Assembly (NCBI GenBank): GCA_963691885.1
Contig: OY829843.1
Location: 1,240,001-1,304,000, forward strand
From: G963691885 sp963691885
Lineage (GTDB): Bacteria > Pseudomonadota > Alphaproteobacteria > UBA8366 > Aestuariispiraceae
Direction: 5' to 3'
Length of the DNA stretch: 64,000 nt
Numbering within the stretch: the stretch's first letter is position 1; each line of letters opens with the position of its first letter. A program made the translations under genes and the position numbers. Under the pieces are notes generated by a model. It was not told where the DNA came from and did not search any database. It saw only the letters and a program-made list of their open reading frames with translations. Of this stretch, positions 50,917 through 60,558 are shown one piece after another.

Positions 50917-51621
50917 ATGCTAAAAACCACGACTTTCCGACCCGAATTGCACGATGCCGATGTCTGGATCTTTGATCTCGACAACACGCTCTATCCCGCC
51001 CATTGCAACCTGTTCCATCAGGTTGACCAGAAGATGGGCAACTATATCAGCGAACTGTTGAATATTCCGTTCGCCGACGCAAGACGTCTGCAGAAGGAAT
51101 ACTACCGGGAATACGGCACGACCCTGAATGGCCTGATGCAGAACCACGGCATTGCACCCGAGAGCTTTCTCGATTTCGTCCATGACATCGACTACAGCCC
51201 GATACAGCGAAACCAGACCCTGATCGATGCCATCAATGCGCTGCCAGGGCGCCGGCTGGTCTTCACAAACGGGACCGTGCCGCACGCAAATGCGGTGCTG
51301 GAACGGCTGGACCTGCAGCATGCCTTCGAGTCGGTGTTTGACATCATCGCATCGGACTATATCCCAAAGCCCAATCCAGAACCCTATGACGCTTTTCTGG
51401 AAAAAGAGGGAATAGATCCCGGCCGCGCCGTGTTTTTTGAGGATATTGCCCGCAATCTGGAGCATCCCGCCAAACTTGGCATGCAGACCGTCTGGATCAA
51501 AGAAGATCACGAATGGGCCGCCGGCGAACAGGCCGATGACGACCATATTCACCACATAACACCCGACCTGCCCACCTGGCTGGCCGGATTTATTGCCGAG
51601 ACAAAAGGAATAAGATCATGA
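50917..51621 (+). CDS. HAD-superfamily pyrimidine 5'-nucleotidase
   Basis: A 234-residue HAD hydrolase of the SDT1/YjjG-like group: motif I WIFDLDNTLYPA (nucleophile and acid Asp), motif II VFTNGT, Lys in DYIPKPNPEPYD (motif III) and FFEDIARNLEHP (motif IV). It probably dephosphorylates pyrimidine monophosphates. The stop overlaps the dapD start by 4 bp (ATGA), so it is co-transcribed with dapD-dapE, an arrangement common in Rhodospirillales and Rhizobiales. Confidence 0.9.
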   Translation: MLKTTTFRPELHDADVWIFDLDNTLYPAHCNLFHQVDQKMGNYISELLNIPFADARRLQKEYYREYGTTLNGLMQNHGIAPESFLDFVHDIDYSPIQRNQTLIDAINALPGRRLVFTNGTVPHANAVLERLDLQHAFESVFDIIASDYIPKPNPEPYDAFLEKEGIDPGRAVFFEDIARNLEHPAKLGMQTVWIKEDHEWAAGEQADDDHIHHITPDLPTWLAGFIAETKGIRS

Positions 51622-52463
51622 GCACTGCCGACCTTCAAAAGACAATCGAAGATGCCTTCCTGGGCCGCGATGCCATCAGCCCCGGCACAACAGGCCCGGT
51701 TCGCGAAGCGGTTAACGAAGCCCTGGACATGCTGGACTCCGGCAAAGCCCGCGTCGCAGAGAAAACCAGCGATGGCTGGGAAGTGAACCAGTGGCTGAAA
51801 AAGGCTGTCCTGCTGTCTTTCCGTCTGAACGATATGGAACGTATTGGTGGGGGCCCTGGCAGCGACACCCATTGGTGGGACAAGGTACCCAGCAAATTTG
51901 AAGGTTGGGGCGACAACACGTTCCGGGACGCGGGTTTCCGTGCAGTTCCGAACTGTATTGTCCGCAAATCCGCCTATATCGCGCCGGGTGTTGTCCTGAT
52001 GCCGAGCTTTGTGAATTTGGGTGCCTATGTCGATAGCGGCACAATGGTTGATACCTGGGCAACCGTCGGGTCCTGCGCACAGATTGGCAAGAATGTGCAC
52101 CTGTCGGGCGGCGCGGGCATCGGGGGCGTTCTTGAACCCCTGCAGGCCGGTCCCGTTATCATCGAGGATGACTGCTTTATTGGCGCGCGTTCCGAGGTTG
52201 TCGAAGGCGTCGTTGTGGAAACAGGGTCCGTTCTTTCCATGGGTGTTTTCATTGGTGCCAGCACGAAAATCATCGATCGGAACACGGGTGAGGTCCATAT
52301 GGGCCGCGTCCCCGCCTATTCCGTCGTGGTACCTGGATCCCTGCCCGGAAAACCCCTTCCGGACGGGACACCCGGCCCGAGTCTCTATTGCGCTGTAATT
52401 ATCAAACAGGTGGATGAGCGCACCCGTTCAAAAACCTCAATCAACGACCTACTGCGCGATTAA
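51618..52463 (+). CDS. dapD: 2,3,4,5-tetrahydropyridine-2,6-dicarboxylate N-succinyltransferase
   Basis: A 281-residue enzyme of the succinylase branch of lysine and diaminopimelate synthesis. The N-terminal helical domain (VNEALDMLDSGKARVAEK) is followed by a left-handed beta-helix of hexapeptide repeats (AYIAPGVVLMPSFVNLGAYV, GTMVDTWATVGSCAQIGKNV) and GGAGIGGVLEP. It transfers succinyl from succinyl-CoA. dapE, which removes the succinyl group later in the pathway, follows 14 bp downstream. Confidence 0.96.
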   Translation: MSTADLQKTIEDAFLGRDAISPGTTGPVREAVNEALDMLDSGKARVAEKTSDGWEVNQWLKKAVLLSFRLNDMERIGGGPGSDTHWWDKVPSKFEGWGDNTFRDAGFRAVPNCIVRKSAYIAPGVVLMPSFVNLGAYVDSGTMVDTWATVGSCAQIGKNVHLSGGAGIGGVLEPLQAGPVIIEDDCFIGARSEVVEGVVVETGSVLSMGVFIGASTKIIDRNTGEVHMGRVPAYSVVVPGSLPGKPLPDGTPGPSLYCAVIIKQVDERTRSKTSINDLLRD

Positions 52464-52477
52464 GGACATAGACTGAG

Positions 52478-53647
52478 ATGCAAAGGCTCGACCCGGTCGC
52501 ACTGGCGGCTGACCTCATTCGTTGCCCCTCTGTCACTCCGGCGGAGGGCGGCGCGCTTGACTTGCTACAAGCCCGCCTGGAAGAGCTCGGCTTTGTCTGT
52601 CAGCGCCTGCCGTTTCAGGCCGAGGGGACAGAGCGGGTCGACAACCTTTATGCCCGTCTTGGCACGGCAAACCCGAACTTTGTTTTCGCGGGACACACGG
52701 ATGTTGTGCCAGTGGGCGACAAAGACGCGTGGTCCAAGGATCCTTTCGCCGGTGTGATCGAAGATGGTGTTCTGCTTGGTCGGGGCGCATCAGACATGAA
52801 AGGCTCGATAGCGGCCTTTGTTGCAGCGGTTGAACACTTGCTGGCGGAAGCTGGCCATCCGGAAGGCTCCATCAGCCTGTTGATCACGGGTGACGAAGAG
52901 GGCCCTGCAATCAACGGCACAAAACGCATGCTGGAGGCGCTGGCCGAACAGGGCGAGAGTTTTGCCGCATGCATCACAGGCGAACCCACAAACCCCGCGC
53001 AACTGGGTGAAATGATCAAAATTGGCCGTCGTGGCAGCCTGAATGGCACCATCTCCGCCAAAGGTGTTCAGGGCCATACGGGCTATCCACATCTTGCGGA
53101 TAACGCGGCCCATCGGCTTGTGAACATGCTCTCTGCCTTGACCGCCATGGAGCTGGATCAGGGATCTGACCATTTTCAGGCCTCAACACTCGCTGTTTCA
53201 ACGATCGATATCGGCAACACCGCAACCAATGTTATCCCGGCAGAGGCCAAGGCCGTCTTCAACATCCGTTTTAATGATCTGCACACATCGGCCGGGTTGA
53301 TCGAAAAGGTGAGGGCCGTCCTCGACCCCGCCGCCGGCGGTTCGGACAAGTATGATCTCAGCGTGGCGGTCTCTGGTGAATCCTTCCTGACCCCTCCGGG
53401 TCCATTATCCGAGACGCTGGCCGATGCCTGCGAAGAGGTGCTCGGTCGTCGCCCGGAACTCAGCACGACCGGCGGCACATCAGACTCCCGGTTCATCAAG
53501 GATTACTGCCCTGTCATCGATTTCGGCCTGGTGGGTAAAACCATGCATCAGGTCGATGAACGGGTCGATATCCAGGACATCCGGGACCTGGAAAAAATCT
53601 ATTTCAGTGTGCTGACCCGCTTCTTCGCGCGCGCTGCCCAGGTCTAG
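52478..53647 (+). CDS. dapE: succinyl-diaminopimelate desuccinylase
   Basis: A 389-residue M20 metallopeptidase-fold enzyme. FAGHTDVVPVGD supplies a zinc His and the conserved Asp; LLGRGASDMKGSIAAFV the bridging Asp; LLITGDEEGPAINGT the catalytic Glu; and TTGGTSDSRFIKDYCPVI with MHQVDERVDI completes the site. All ligands are present. It is second to last in the HAD-dapD-dapE-membrane protein run. Confidence 0.96.
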   Translation: MQRLDPVALAADLIRCPSVTPAEGGALDLLQARLEELGFVCQRLPFQAEGTERVDNLYARLGTANPNFVFAGHTDVVPVGDKDAWSKDPFAGVIEDGVLLGRGASDMKGSIAAFVAAVEHLLAEAGHPEGSISLLITGDEEGPAINGTKRMLEALAEQGESFAACITGEPTNPAQLGEMIKIGRRGSLNGTISAKGVQGHTGYPHLADNAAHRLVNMLSALTAMELDQGSDHFQASTLAVSTIDIGNTATNVIPAEAKAVFNIRFNDLHTSAGLIEKVRAVLDPAAGGSDKYDLSVAVSGESFLTPPGPLSETLADACEEVLGRRPELSTTGGTSDSRFIKDYCPVIDFGLVGKTMHQVDERVDIQDIRDLEKIYFSVLTRFFARAAQV

Positions 53648-53653
53648 AAAGCC

Positions 53654-54238
53654 GTGATCCGCCCCAATATCGCAGAGGTTCTTACCGCGACGAAAGGGGC
53701 CTGGATGATGTTCCGGCGGAACCCGTCCGGGGCCGCGTTGTTCGGGACAACACCCGCGGATTTCTGGAAAAGTTTCTGGGCCGCAATTATTATTTTGCCG
53801 GGTTACTTCCTGCTGGTGATGCTCTCGCCCAATGAGGCGCGCAGTGTCTCAAACCCCGTCCGCACCATTCCCATCGACATTATCTCCTACACGATTGGCT
53901 GGTGCCTCTGGCCCCTGATCGTCGCCTGGCTGGCTGATATGTTTAAGTTTCGGGACCGCTATATTCGCTACATCACGGTCTATAACTGGGCTTCAATCCC
54001 GCAGGTCGGGTTGATGCTTGTCCTGGTGGGCGGTTGCACCCTGCTGAATTTTGACCAGACATCCCTGGCCATTGTTCTGTTGGGCGGCACGATCTGGTTG
54101 ATCGCCTATCACGCCTTCATTGTGCGCGTGACGCTCGGCCTGTCCTTTGGACTGACGCTGTTGCTTGTAATCGGTGAGATGGTGGTCGGACAGGTCCTGC
54201 TCAGCATACGCGACGTGCTGTTCCTGTCGCCGGCTTAA
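53654..54238 (+). CDS. integral membrane protein (possibly YIP1-like)
   Basis: A 194-residue protein starting at GTG, 6 bp after dapE. About five membrane spans (near 37-57, 75-98, 115-135, 140-160 and 165-185) and a DMFKFRDRYIRYITVYNWAS loop are visible. The topology and the N-WASIP segment resemble Yip1-type bacterial membrane proteins, but no function can be given. It is the last gene before a convergent aminopeptidase gene 20 bp away. Confidence 0.72.
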   Translation: MIRPNIAEVLTATKGAWMMFRRNPSGAALFGTTPADFWKSFWAAIIILPGYFLLVMLSPNEARSVSNPVRTIPIDIISYTIGWCLWPLIVAWLADMFKFRDRYIRYITVYNWASIPQVGLMLVLVGGCTLLNFDQTSLAIVLLGGTIWLIAYHAFIVRVTLGLSFGLTLLLVIGEMVVGQVLLSIRDVLFLSPA

Positions 54239-54258
54239 ACCGAAGTTGTATCAGAAGA

Positions 54259-55641
54259 TCAGGAAAACCGTTTCTTGATCACTTCAAACATCGTCATGAC
54301 GCCCATCGCCTCACCGCCTTCTGGACGACCAGGCCTGGTCGACTGATTCCAGGCCATAATATCGAAATGCACCCAGCTGGTCTCAGTGCCCACAAATTCC
54401 TTCAGGAACAAAGCCGCCGTGGTCGCACCGCCAAAAGGACCTGATCCGGTTGAGCTGATATCGGCGACTTTGCTTTCCAGCATCCGGCGATATCCGGCAT
54501 GCAGCGGCAGACGCCAGCACGGATCCTGTGTCGCGGAAGAGGCCTTTTCGATATCTTTTGACAAGGCCTCGTCATCCGTGAAATAGGCGGCGATTTCGGT
54601 CCCGACAGCAACGCGCGCCGCACCGGTCAAAGTGGCGAAATCGATCAGCAGCTCCGGTTTCTCCGAAACAGCCTCGGTTATCGCATCCCCCAAAACCAGA
54701 CGCCCTTCCGCATCCGTATTGCCGACCTCAACGGTCATGCCGTTGCGGGTGGATAAAACATCGAGCGGGCGAAATGCATTCCCGTCGATCGAATTCTCGA
54801 CAGCGGGTATCAACACACGCAGACGAACCGGCAGATTGGCCCCCATGATCAGCTGCGCCAATCCAAGCACCTGGGCCGAACCACCCATATCCTTCTTCAT
54901 CGTCAACATGGCGGAGGCCGGTTTGATGTCCAGGCCACCGCTGTCGAAACAGACACCTTTGCCGACAAGCGTCACCTTGGGCGCACCAGGCTTGCCCCAG
55001 GCCATATCAATCAAACGCGGTTCCCTGACCGAAGCCCGTCCGACCGTGTGGATCATCGGATAATTCTGCTTCAATAGGGCAGCGCCCGTGATCGTCTTGA
55101 ATTTTGCTTTGAACTCTTTGGCGAGTGCGCGCGCCGCTGATGCCAGTTCCGCAGGGCCCATGTCAGATGCCGGCGTGTTGATCAGATCGCGGGTCAGATA
55201 AATCGCCTTGGCCTGATTGATGATTTGCGGCTTATTGACCCCTTTGGGCATGACCAGCCCCCGAATGCCGCCCGATTTCTTGGCGTAGCGTGAGAAATGA
55301 TAGGCACCGAGCGCCCATCCCAATGCAGCGGCCTCTGCGACACCCGCCTTCAACGTGCCGCCAATCTGATACCGACCAACCGGAAGCTTTGTCGAAAAAC
55401 CGCCCCAGACCCATGGTGTCTTCATCGAGGCATCGTCACCGACGCCAATCAGGGCCTCACTTGGCATGCCGTCCTTACCCGGCAGCATCAGCACCGTCCC
55501 GGCCTTGCCGGTAAAGTCATGGGTTGTCACCCATCCCCTATCCGAAACGCTGCGTCTTTTAAGCCAGGTCTCCAACCCAGACGAGGTGACCGGGATCAGC
55601 GTTATGGTATTGCGGGTGGCCTTGGCGGCAAAACATTCCAT
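54259..55641 (-). CDS. M17-family leucyl aminopeptidase
   Basis: A 460-residue enzyme. The C-terminal catalytic domain has GKGVCFDSGGLDIKPASAML (metal Asp and catalytic Lys), MKKDMGGSAQVLGL and VGNTDAEGRLVLGDAI (the M17 NTDAEGRL signature), followed by DFATLTGAARVAVG. The N-terminal macro-like domain is shorter than in E. coli PepA. It releases N-terminal amino acids in the cytosol. The gene is leftward and 41 bp downstream of the EipB gene. Confidence 0.93.
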   Translation of the reverse strand: MECFAAKATRNTITLIPVTSSGLETWLKRRSVSDRGWVTTHDFTGKAGTVLMLPGKDGMPSEALIGVGDDASMKTPWVWGGFSTKLPVGRYQIGGTLKAGVAEAAALGWALGAYHFSRYAKKSGGIRGLVMPKGVNKPQIINQAKAIYLTRDLINTPASDMGPAELASAARALAKEFKAKFKTITGAALLKQNYPMIHTVGRASVREPRLIDMAWGKPGAPKVTLVGKGVCFDSGGLDIKPASAMLTMKKDMGGSAQVLGLAQLIMGANLPVRLRVLIPAVENSIDGNAFRPLDVLSTRNGMTVEVGNTDAEGRLVLGDAITEAVSEKPELLIDFATLTGAARVAVGTEIAAYFTDDEALSKDIEKASSATQDPCWRLPLHAGYRRMLESKVADISSTGSGPFGGATTAALFLKEFVGTETSWVHFDIMAWNQSTRPGRPEGGEAMGVMTMFEVIKKRFS

Positions 55642-55682
55642 GACAGGTCTTTCTTCAAATCAGGTTTAGAAGTGGGCAGGGC

Positions 55683-56507
55683 TCAGCATTCAGGTTCTTC
55701 GAGTTCAGTGATCGAGGTGAGCAACCCTTCGGCCTCGGCAAGTCCGACATCAAGGGCGAGCCGTGTCGAAATACCATTACCAAGAACATCCGAGATATTG
55801 GTGGAGCTGGGTGGCGCATCTGTCACATCCATATCGAAGAACGAGGTCACGATGCGCCATGACTGCCCTTCAAGCAGGCCAACATCGCCCTTCACCGGGT
55901 CTTCAAACGGGGCAGCTGGCCCCAGAACAACATCCGTTCCCTTCAAGGGTTTTTCGGAAGATCCATCAAACAGAATGTACTCGATAAATTTCTGGCCATT
56001 CCGCACCTGCTCGATTGAATAGTCAAAGGCCGAAACCGGAAAAAGCGCCCCTTTGGGCAGGCTGCCTTCCAGCGGTTCCGGCAATTCCATCTGAACCCGG
56101 CCTTCACCGTCGCCCTGTCGAAACGCGGTTCCTTTACTGGCCTGCGCCAGATTGCCATTGAAGGTCAATGAACTCTCAAATTTGAGGGTGGATCCGTCGA
56201 GACTTTCTTCGGAGGAACTGATGGATGTGACCTCCAGCCTTTGACCGTCAGGCATATCGAGCACCAGGGTCAATTGGGTCAGAAGTACCCAATCCGTACA
56301 GCGCCGCTGCAACCGCACTACAAAATCGCCGGGCTCACTCTGGGTTGCCCCACCCATCTGAATGTTTGTGAGGGTCAGCGTATAGGCGGCCTGATGCGGG
56401 ACAACAGTAGATTTGTCAGACTGCCCGAACGCTTGCTGTCCGACGCCTGCGGTCATAAGCAACAAAAATGCAAGAGAGGCCCGAAATCCGCGCTGCATCG
56501 ACATCAT
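55683..56507 (-). CDS. EipB-like cell-envelope integrity protein (DUF1849)
   Basis: About 274 residues with a signal peptide (RGFRASLAFLLLMTAGVGQQ) and the DUF1849/EipB pattern: VVPHQAAYTLTLTNIQ near the mature N-terminus, two cysteines (RRCTDW and the C-terminal EPEC) that could form the disulfide of the family, and ALFPVSAFDYSIEQV. EipB is a periplasmic beta-spiral protein needed for envelope stability in Brucella and widespread in Alphaproteobacteria. The start is uncertain: 56507, 56504 and 56498 are close alternatives; the longer frame to 56669 lies in intergenic sequence. Confidence 0.83.
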   Translation of the reverse strand: MMSMQRGFRASLAFLLLMTAGVGQQAFGQSDKSTVVPHQAAYTLTLTNIQMGGATQSEPGDFVVRLQRRCTDWVLLTQLTLVLDMPDGQRLEVTSISSSEESLDGSTLKFESSLTFNGNLAQASKGTAFRQGDGEGRVQMELPEPLEGSLPKGALFPVSAFDYSIEQVRNGQKFIEYILFDGSSEKPLKGTDVVLGPAAPFEDPVKGDVGLLEGQSWRIVTSFFDMDVTDAPPSSTNISDVLGNGISTRLALDVGLAEAEGLLTSITELEEPEC

Positions 56508-56686
56508 ACCAATCATACTCACCACAAAAATGAACAGCCCAATTCCGGTAGAGTGGGCGCGAACCGGGATAATTGCAACCGGGCCCGGCATCCATAACTT
56601 GGCCCTCGACCTGCCAGACGCGTCCCGATACCATTTGCCCCGGCGACGGTTTGGCGCACGGAAATTCAAGGATCAAAGGATCGGAC

Positions 56687-59600
56687 ATGTTGCGACTTGC
56701 AGTGGATATTGGGGGCACTTTCACCGACCTGGTGCTCGACACACCGGGCGGGCTGAAAACCCACAAGGTTCTGACAACACCTGATAATCCGGCCGAAGGT
56801 TTCATGACGGGCGCTCAGGGATTATTGGCGCAGCACAATATCCAACCCTCTGAGATCGGGTTGATCATTCATGGCACCACTCTGGCAACCAACGCGTTGA
56901 TTGAGCGTAAAGGGGCGAAGACCGCGCTTTTTGTTACCGAAGGCCATCGGGATTCGCTCGAAATCGCCTATGAAAACCGGTTCGACCAATATGATCTTTA
57001 TGCAGAACGCTCCGCCGTTCTGGTGCCCCGATATTTGAGATGGTCCGTTTCCGAACGCATGGACTGGAAGGGAAACGTCAGAAAACCCCTGTCAATCGAG
57101 AGCGTTGAGCACTGGTTGCCGGAGATCGAGAAACAGGGTGTCACCTCCATCGCAATCGGCCTGCTGCATGCCTATGCCAACCCTGAACATGAGGAACGCA
57201 TTGCCGAGCGTATCGCACAGGCCTATCCGGAGGTCGCCCTCTCGCTCTCCTCGGCGGTCTGTCCTGAAGTCCGGGAATATGACCGGCAATCCACGACCGT
57301 TGCCAATGCCTATATCCGTCCCCTGATGGCCGACTACCTGGGAGAGGTAACGACCCGACTGAAAACGGCGGGATTTGATTGCCCATTCCTGATGATGACC
57401 TCAGGCGGCAGTTTGGTGACCGTGGATACAGCCTCTCGTTTCCCCATCCGCCTTGTCGAATCCGGTCCGGCAGGTGGTGCCATTCTGGCCGCCGAAATTG
57501 CGAAAAGCATGGGGGAGGACAGCGTCGTTTCCTTTGATATGGGGGGCACAACAGCAAAGATCTGCATGATCGACAAAGGGGAACCGCTGCTCAGTCGCAG
57601 CTTCGAGATCGATCGAAGCCACCGCTTCATGAAGGGCAGCGGGATGCCCGTCAAAATCCCGGTGGTCGAGATGGTGGAAATCGGCGCTGGTGGCGGATCA
57701 ATTGCCTCAGTTGACGCGCTGAACCGCATTCAGGTTGGCCCGGAAAGCGCCGCTGCCGACCCGGGCCCGGCCTGTTACGGAAAGGGTGGCCAGAACCCGA
57801 CCGTCACCGATGCAAACCTGTTGATTGGACGACTTGACCCCGATGATTTCGCTGGTGGCAAGATGACCCTGGATCAGCAGGCCGCTGTCGACGCGATGGA
57901 TCGCGCAATCGCCAGGCAACTGAATCTGACAGCGGGCAATGCGGCCCTCGGTCTGATCGAAATTGTTGACGAAAACATGGCCTCCGCAGCGCGTGTTCAC
58001 GCTGTTGAACGTGGGCTGGAAATTGCCGATCGGACTATGATCGCGTTTGGCGGCGGCGCCCCCTTGCACGCCGCACGGGTTGCCGAAAAACTGAATATTT
58101 CCAAGATCGTTATACCGGGTCACGCCGGTGTCGGGTCTGCCTATGGGTTCCTTCTGGCGCCTATCGCCTATGAGGTCGTGCGCAGCCGCTTTATGCGCAT
58201 TTCCGGCTTTGAACCAGAAATCGTGAACAAGCTGTTTTCGGACATGACGAGGGAGGCGGAGGCCGTGGTCCGCCTGGGCGCGCCAGATGCACCACTATCG
58301 GGGGAACGATCAGCCTTCATGCGATATGTCGGGCAAGGCCATGAGATAAAGGTCACCTTGCCGGATCGCGATCTGAACGACACAGACGGCGAGGCTTTGC
58401 TGAAAGCGTTTGAAGACGCCTATCGATCTCAATACGGGCGAAGTGTGCCCGGTCTGGACATCGAGTTTCTGACCTGGTCCCTGACCCTGACCGCGAAGGC
58501 CACCGAAAAAGGCGGTGAAATCGGCGCGGCGTCAATACCACAACAAGATGGTAGTTCTGACCCCACAAGCGAAGGCACAAGACAACTGGTTCAGCCAGGC
58601 CGCGGCGAAGGTTCTGTATCGACCCCGGTCTATCAGCGCGACAATCTGGTGCCCGGACAGAAAATCGCCGGCCCGGCCATCCTGTCGGAGGATCAAACGA
58701 CCACAATCATCCCGAGCGGCTTCCACCTCAGTATCTCGGCAAACGGTGATCTGATCCTTGAACAGCAAAGGGACCAGGAAAAGCAGACAGAGGTTCTGAT
58801 CGAAGACATCCAACGTCAGGTGATCTGGGACCGCATGCTGTCCGTGGTGGAGGAACAGGCCCAGGTCCTGATCCGGACCGCTTTCTCAACAACGGTTCGC
58901 GAGGCAGGCGACCTGTCGGCCGGTATATTTGATCCACAGGGTCGAATGCTGGCCCAGGCCGTCACCGGGACGCCCGGCCATGTGAATGCCATGGCCGCCA
59001 GCGTTGGTTATTTTCTGGACCATATACCGCTGGACCAGATGCAAGAAGGCGATGTCTATGTAACCAACGACCCCTGGATGGGAACGGGTCACCTGTTTGA
59101 TTTCACGGTTGTCACCCCAGCCTTTCGGGCGGGGCGCGCGATCGGCCTTTTCGCATCAACCGTTCATGTCGTCGATATTGGCGGCCGTGGGTTTGGCCCT
59201 GATGCAGGACAGGTCTTCGAAGAAGGGATTTGTATCCCGATTACGAAACTCTTTGATCAGGGTGATGCGGTCAATGCGGTCCTGGATATTGTGCGCGCCA
59301 ATGTCCGTGAACCGACACAAGTTATCGGGGATCTTTATTCCCTCGCCATTTGCAACGATATCGGGGTAAAGCGGCTCAATCAGATGATGGATGATTTTGA
59401 TCTCCATGATCTAACAGAGATCGCCGAACATATCATCACGACGTCCCAGGCCGCCATGCTTGCGGCCGTAGCCAAGGTTCCGGCCGGCATTTATAAAAAC
59501 GAAATGCAGGTAGACGGGTATGACGCACCCGTCACGCTTAAAGCAACAATGACCATCGGTTCAGACGGGATTGATGTTGATTTCAGCGGCACTTCGCCGA

Positions 59601-60436
59601 TGTCAAAATTCGGGATCAATGTACCGCTCACCTATTGTCAGGCTTATGCCTCTTTCGGAATTCGCTGCATCGTCGGATCCGGAATTCCAAACAATGCAGG
59701 ATCGCTCGCCCCAATCCGGATCACCGCACCGGAAGGATCCATTCTGAACGCGCCCCGCCCGGCGGCGGTTGCTATCCGTCATGTTGTCGGCCAGATGCTG
59801 CCCGATGTTGTTCTGGGGTGTCTGGAACAGGCAAACCCCGGCTGCGCCCCGGCGGAGGGCAGTTCCAGCCTTTGGAATCCCATGCTGACCGGCGGCCACG
59901 GACTGGTCGGCGAGGCAGATTACGGCGATGCAACGCCATTTTCCGTCACAATCTTCCATTCTGGTGGTACCGGGGCGCGACCGGGCGGAGATGGCCTTTC
60001 GGCAACAGCTTTCCCGTCCGGCGTCCGTTGCACACCTGTCGAGATCACAGAGACGGTGGCACCCATTATCTTCCATCGCAAAGAACTGAGGCCCGATTCA
60101 GGGGGTGAAGGAACCTATCGCGGCGGGCTCGGTCAAATTCTGGAGCTGGAACATTCAGAGGGGGCTGCCTTTGCCTTATTCGCCCTGTTTGACCGGATCG
60201 AAAACCCGGCGCAGGGCCGTGCCGGGGGAAGCGCCGGAGCCGCCGGACGGTTCTATCTTGGATCCGGACAAAAACTGCGCGGAAACGGCAAACAAATCGT
60301 CCCTGCCGGTGAAACAGTCGTCCTTGAGATGCCCGGTGGTGCCGGTTACGGCGCACCCGGAAAGCGCGATGGAAAAGCCTCAGAAAAAGACATGGTGAAC
60401 GGGCTTGTCAGTCCAACGACAAGAGCGGCTGAATAG
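56687..60436 (+). CDS. fused hydantoinase/oxoprolinase (HyuA-HyuB)
   Basis: A 1249-residue two-domain enzyme. The N-terminal HyuA part begins LRLAVDIGGTFTDLVLDTPG, with IIHGTTLATNALIERKGAK, DMGGTTAKICMIDKG and GAGGGSIA, an actin-like ATPase core. From about residue 710 the HyuB part follows (IWDRMLSVVEEQAQVLIRTA, VTGTPGHVNAMAASVGYF, ADYGDATPFSV). Such fusions resemble 5-oxoprolinase, acetone carboxylase or hydantoinase. Substrate is undetermined. The ATG at 56687 has AAAGGA upstream; the frame from 56573 begins inside the divergent upstream region. Confidence 0.9.
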   Translation: MLRLAVDIGGTFTDLVLDTPGGLKTHKVLTTPDNPAEGFMTGAQGLLAQHNIQPSEIGLIIHGTTLATNALIERKGAKTALFVTEGHRDSLEIAYENRFDQYDLYAERSAVLVPRYLRWSVSERMDWKGNVRKPLSIESVEHWLPEIEKQGVTSIAIGLLHAYANPEHEERIAERIAQAYPEVALSLSSAVCPEVREYDRQSTTVANAYIRPLMADYLGEVTTRLKTAGFDCPFLMMTSGGSLVTVDTASRFPIRLVESGPAGGAILAAEIAKSMGEDSVVSFDMGGTTAKICMIDKGEPLLSRSFEIDRSHRFMKGSGMPVKIPVVEMVEIGAGGGSIASVDALNRIQVGPESAAADPGPACYGKGGQNPTVTDANLLIGRLDPDDFAGGKMTLDQQAAVDAMDRAIARQLNLTAGNAALGLIEIVDENMASAARVHAVERGLEIADRTMIAFGGGAPLHAARVAEKLNISKIVIPGHAGVGSAYGFLLAPIAYEVVRSRFMRISGFEPEIVNKLFSDMTREAEAVVRLGAPDAPLSGERSAFMRYVGQGHEIKVTLPDRDLNDTDGEALLKAFEDAYRSQYGRSVPGLDIEFLTWSLTLTAKATEKGGEIGAASIPQQDGSSDPTSEGTRQLVQPGRGEGSVSTPVYQRDNLVPGQKIAGPAILSEDQTTTIIPSGFHLSISANGDLILEQQRDQEKQTEVLIEDIQRQVIWDRMLSVVEEQAQVLIRTAFSTTVREAGDLSAGIFDPQGRMLAQAVTGTPGHVNAMAASVGYFLDHIPLDQMQEGDVYVTNDPWMGTGHLFDFTVVTPAFRAGRAIGLFASTVHVVDIGGRGFGPDAGQVFEEGICIPITKLFDQGDAVNAVLDIVRANVREPTQVIGDLYSLAICNDIGVKRLNQMMDDFDLHDLTEIAEHIITTSQAAMLAAVAKVPAGIYKNEMQVDGYDAPVTLKATMTIGSDGIDVDFSGTSPMSKFGINVPLTYCQAYASFGIRCIVGSGIPNNAGSLAPIRITAPEGSILNAPRPAAVAIRHVVGQMLPDVVLGCLEQANPGCAPAEGSSSLWNPMLTGGHGLVGEADYGDATPFSVTIFHSGGTGARPGGDGLSATAFPSGVRCTPVEITETVAPIIFHRKELRPDSGGEGTYRGGLGQILELEHSEGAAFALFALFDRIENPAQGRAGGSAGAAGRFYLGSGQKLRGNGKQIVPAGETVVLEMPGGAGYGAPGKRDGKASEKDMVNGLVSPTTRAAE

Positions 60437-60558
60437 ATCGGACAGTTTTTAGTAAAATTATTCGCATAAATTGATATTCTGTTAATTTCGGGGCAGTACT
60501 GTCCTGTTTCCGGGCGCAGTACGGGGCCTTCCTGTCCTGCCGAAAACAGGCTGTTCAC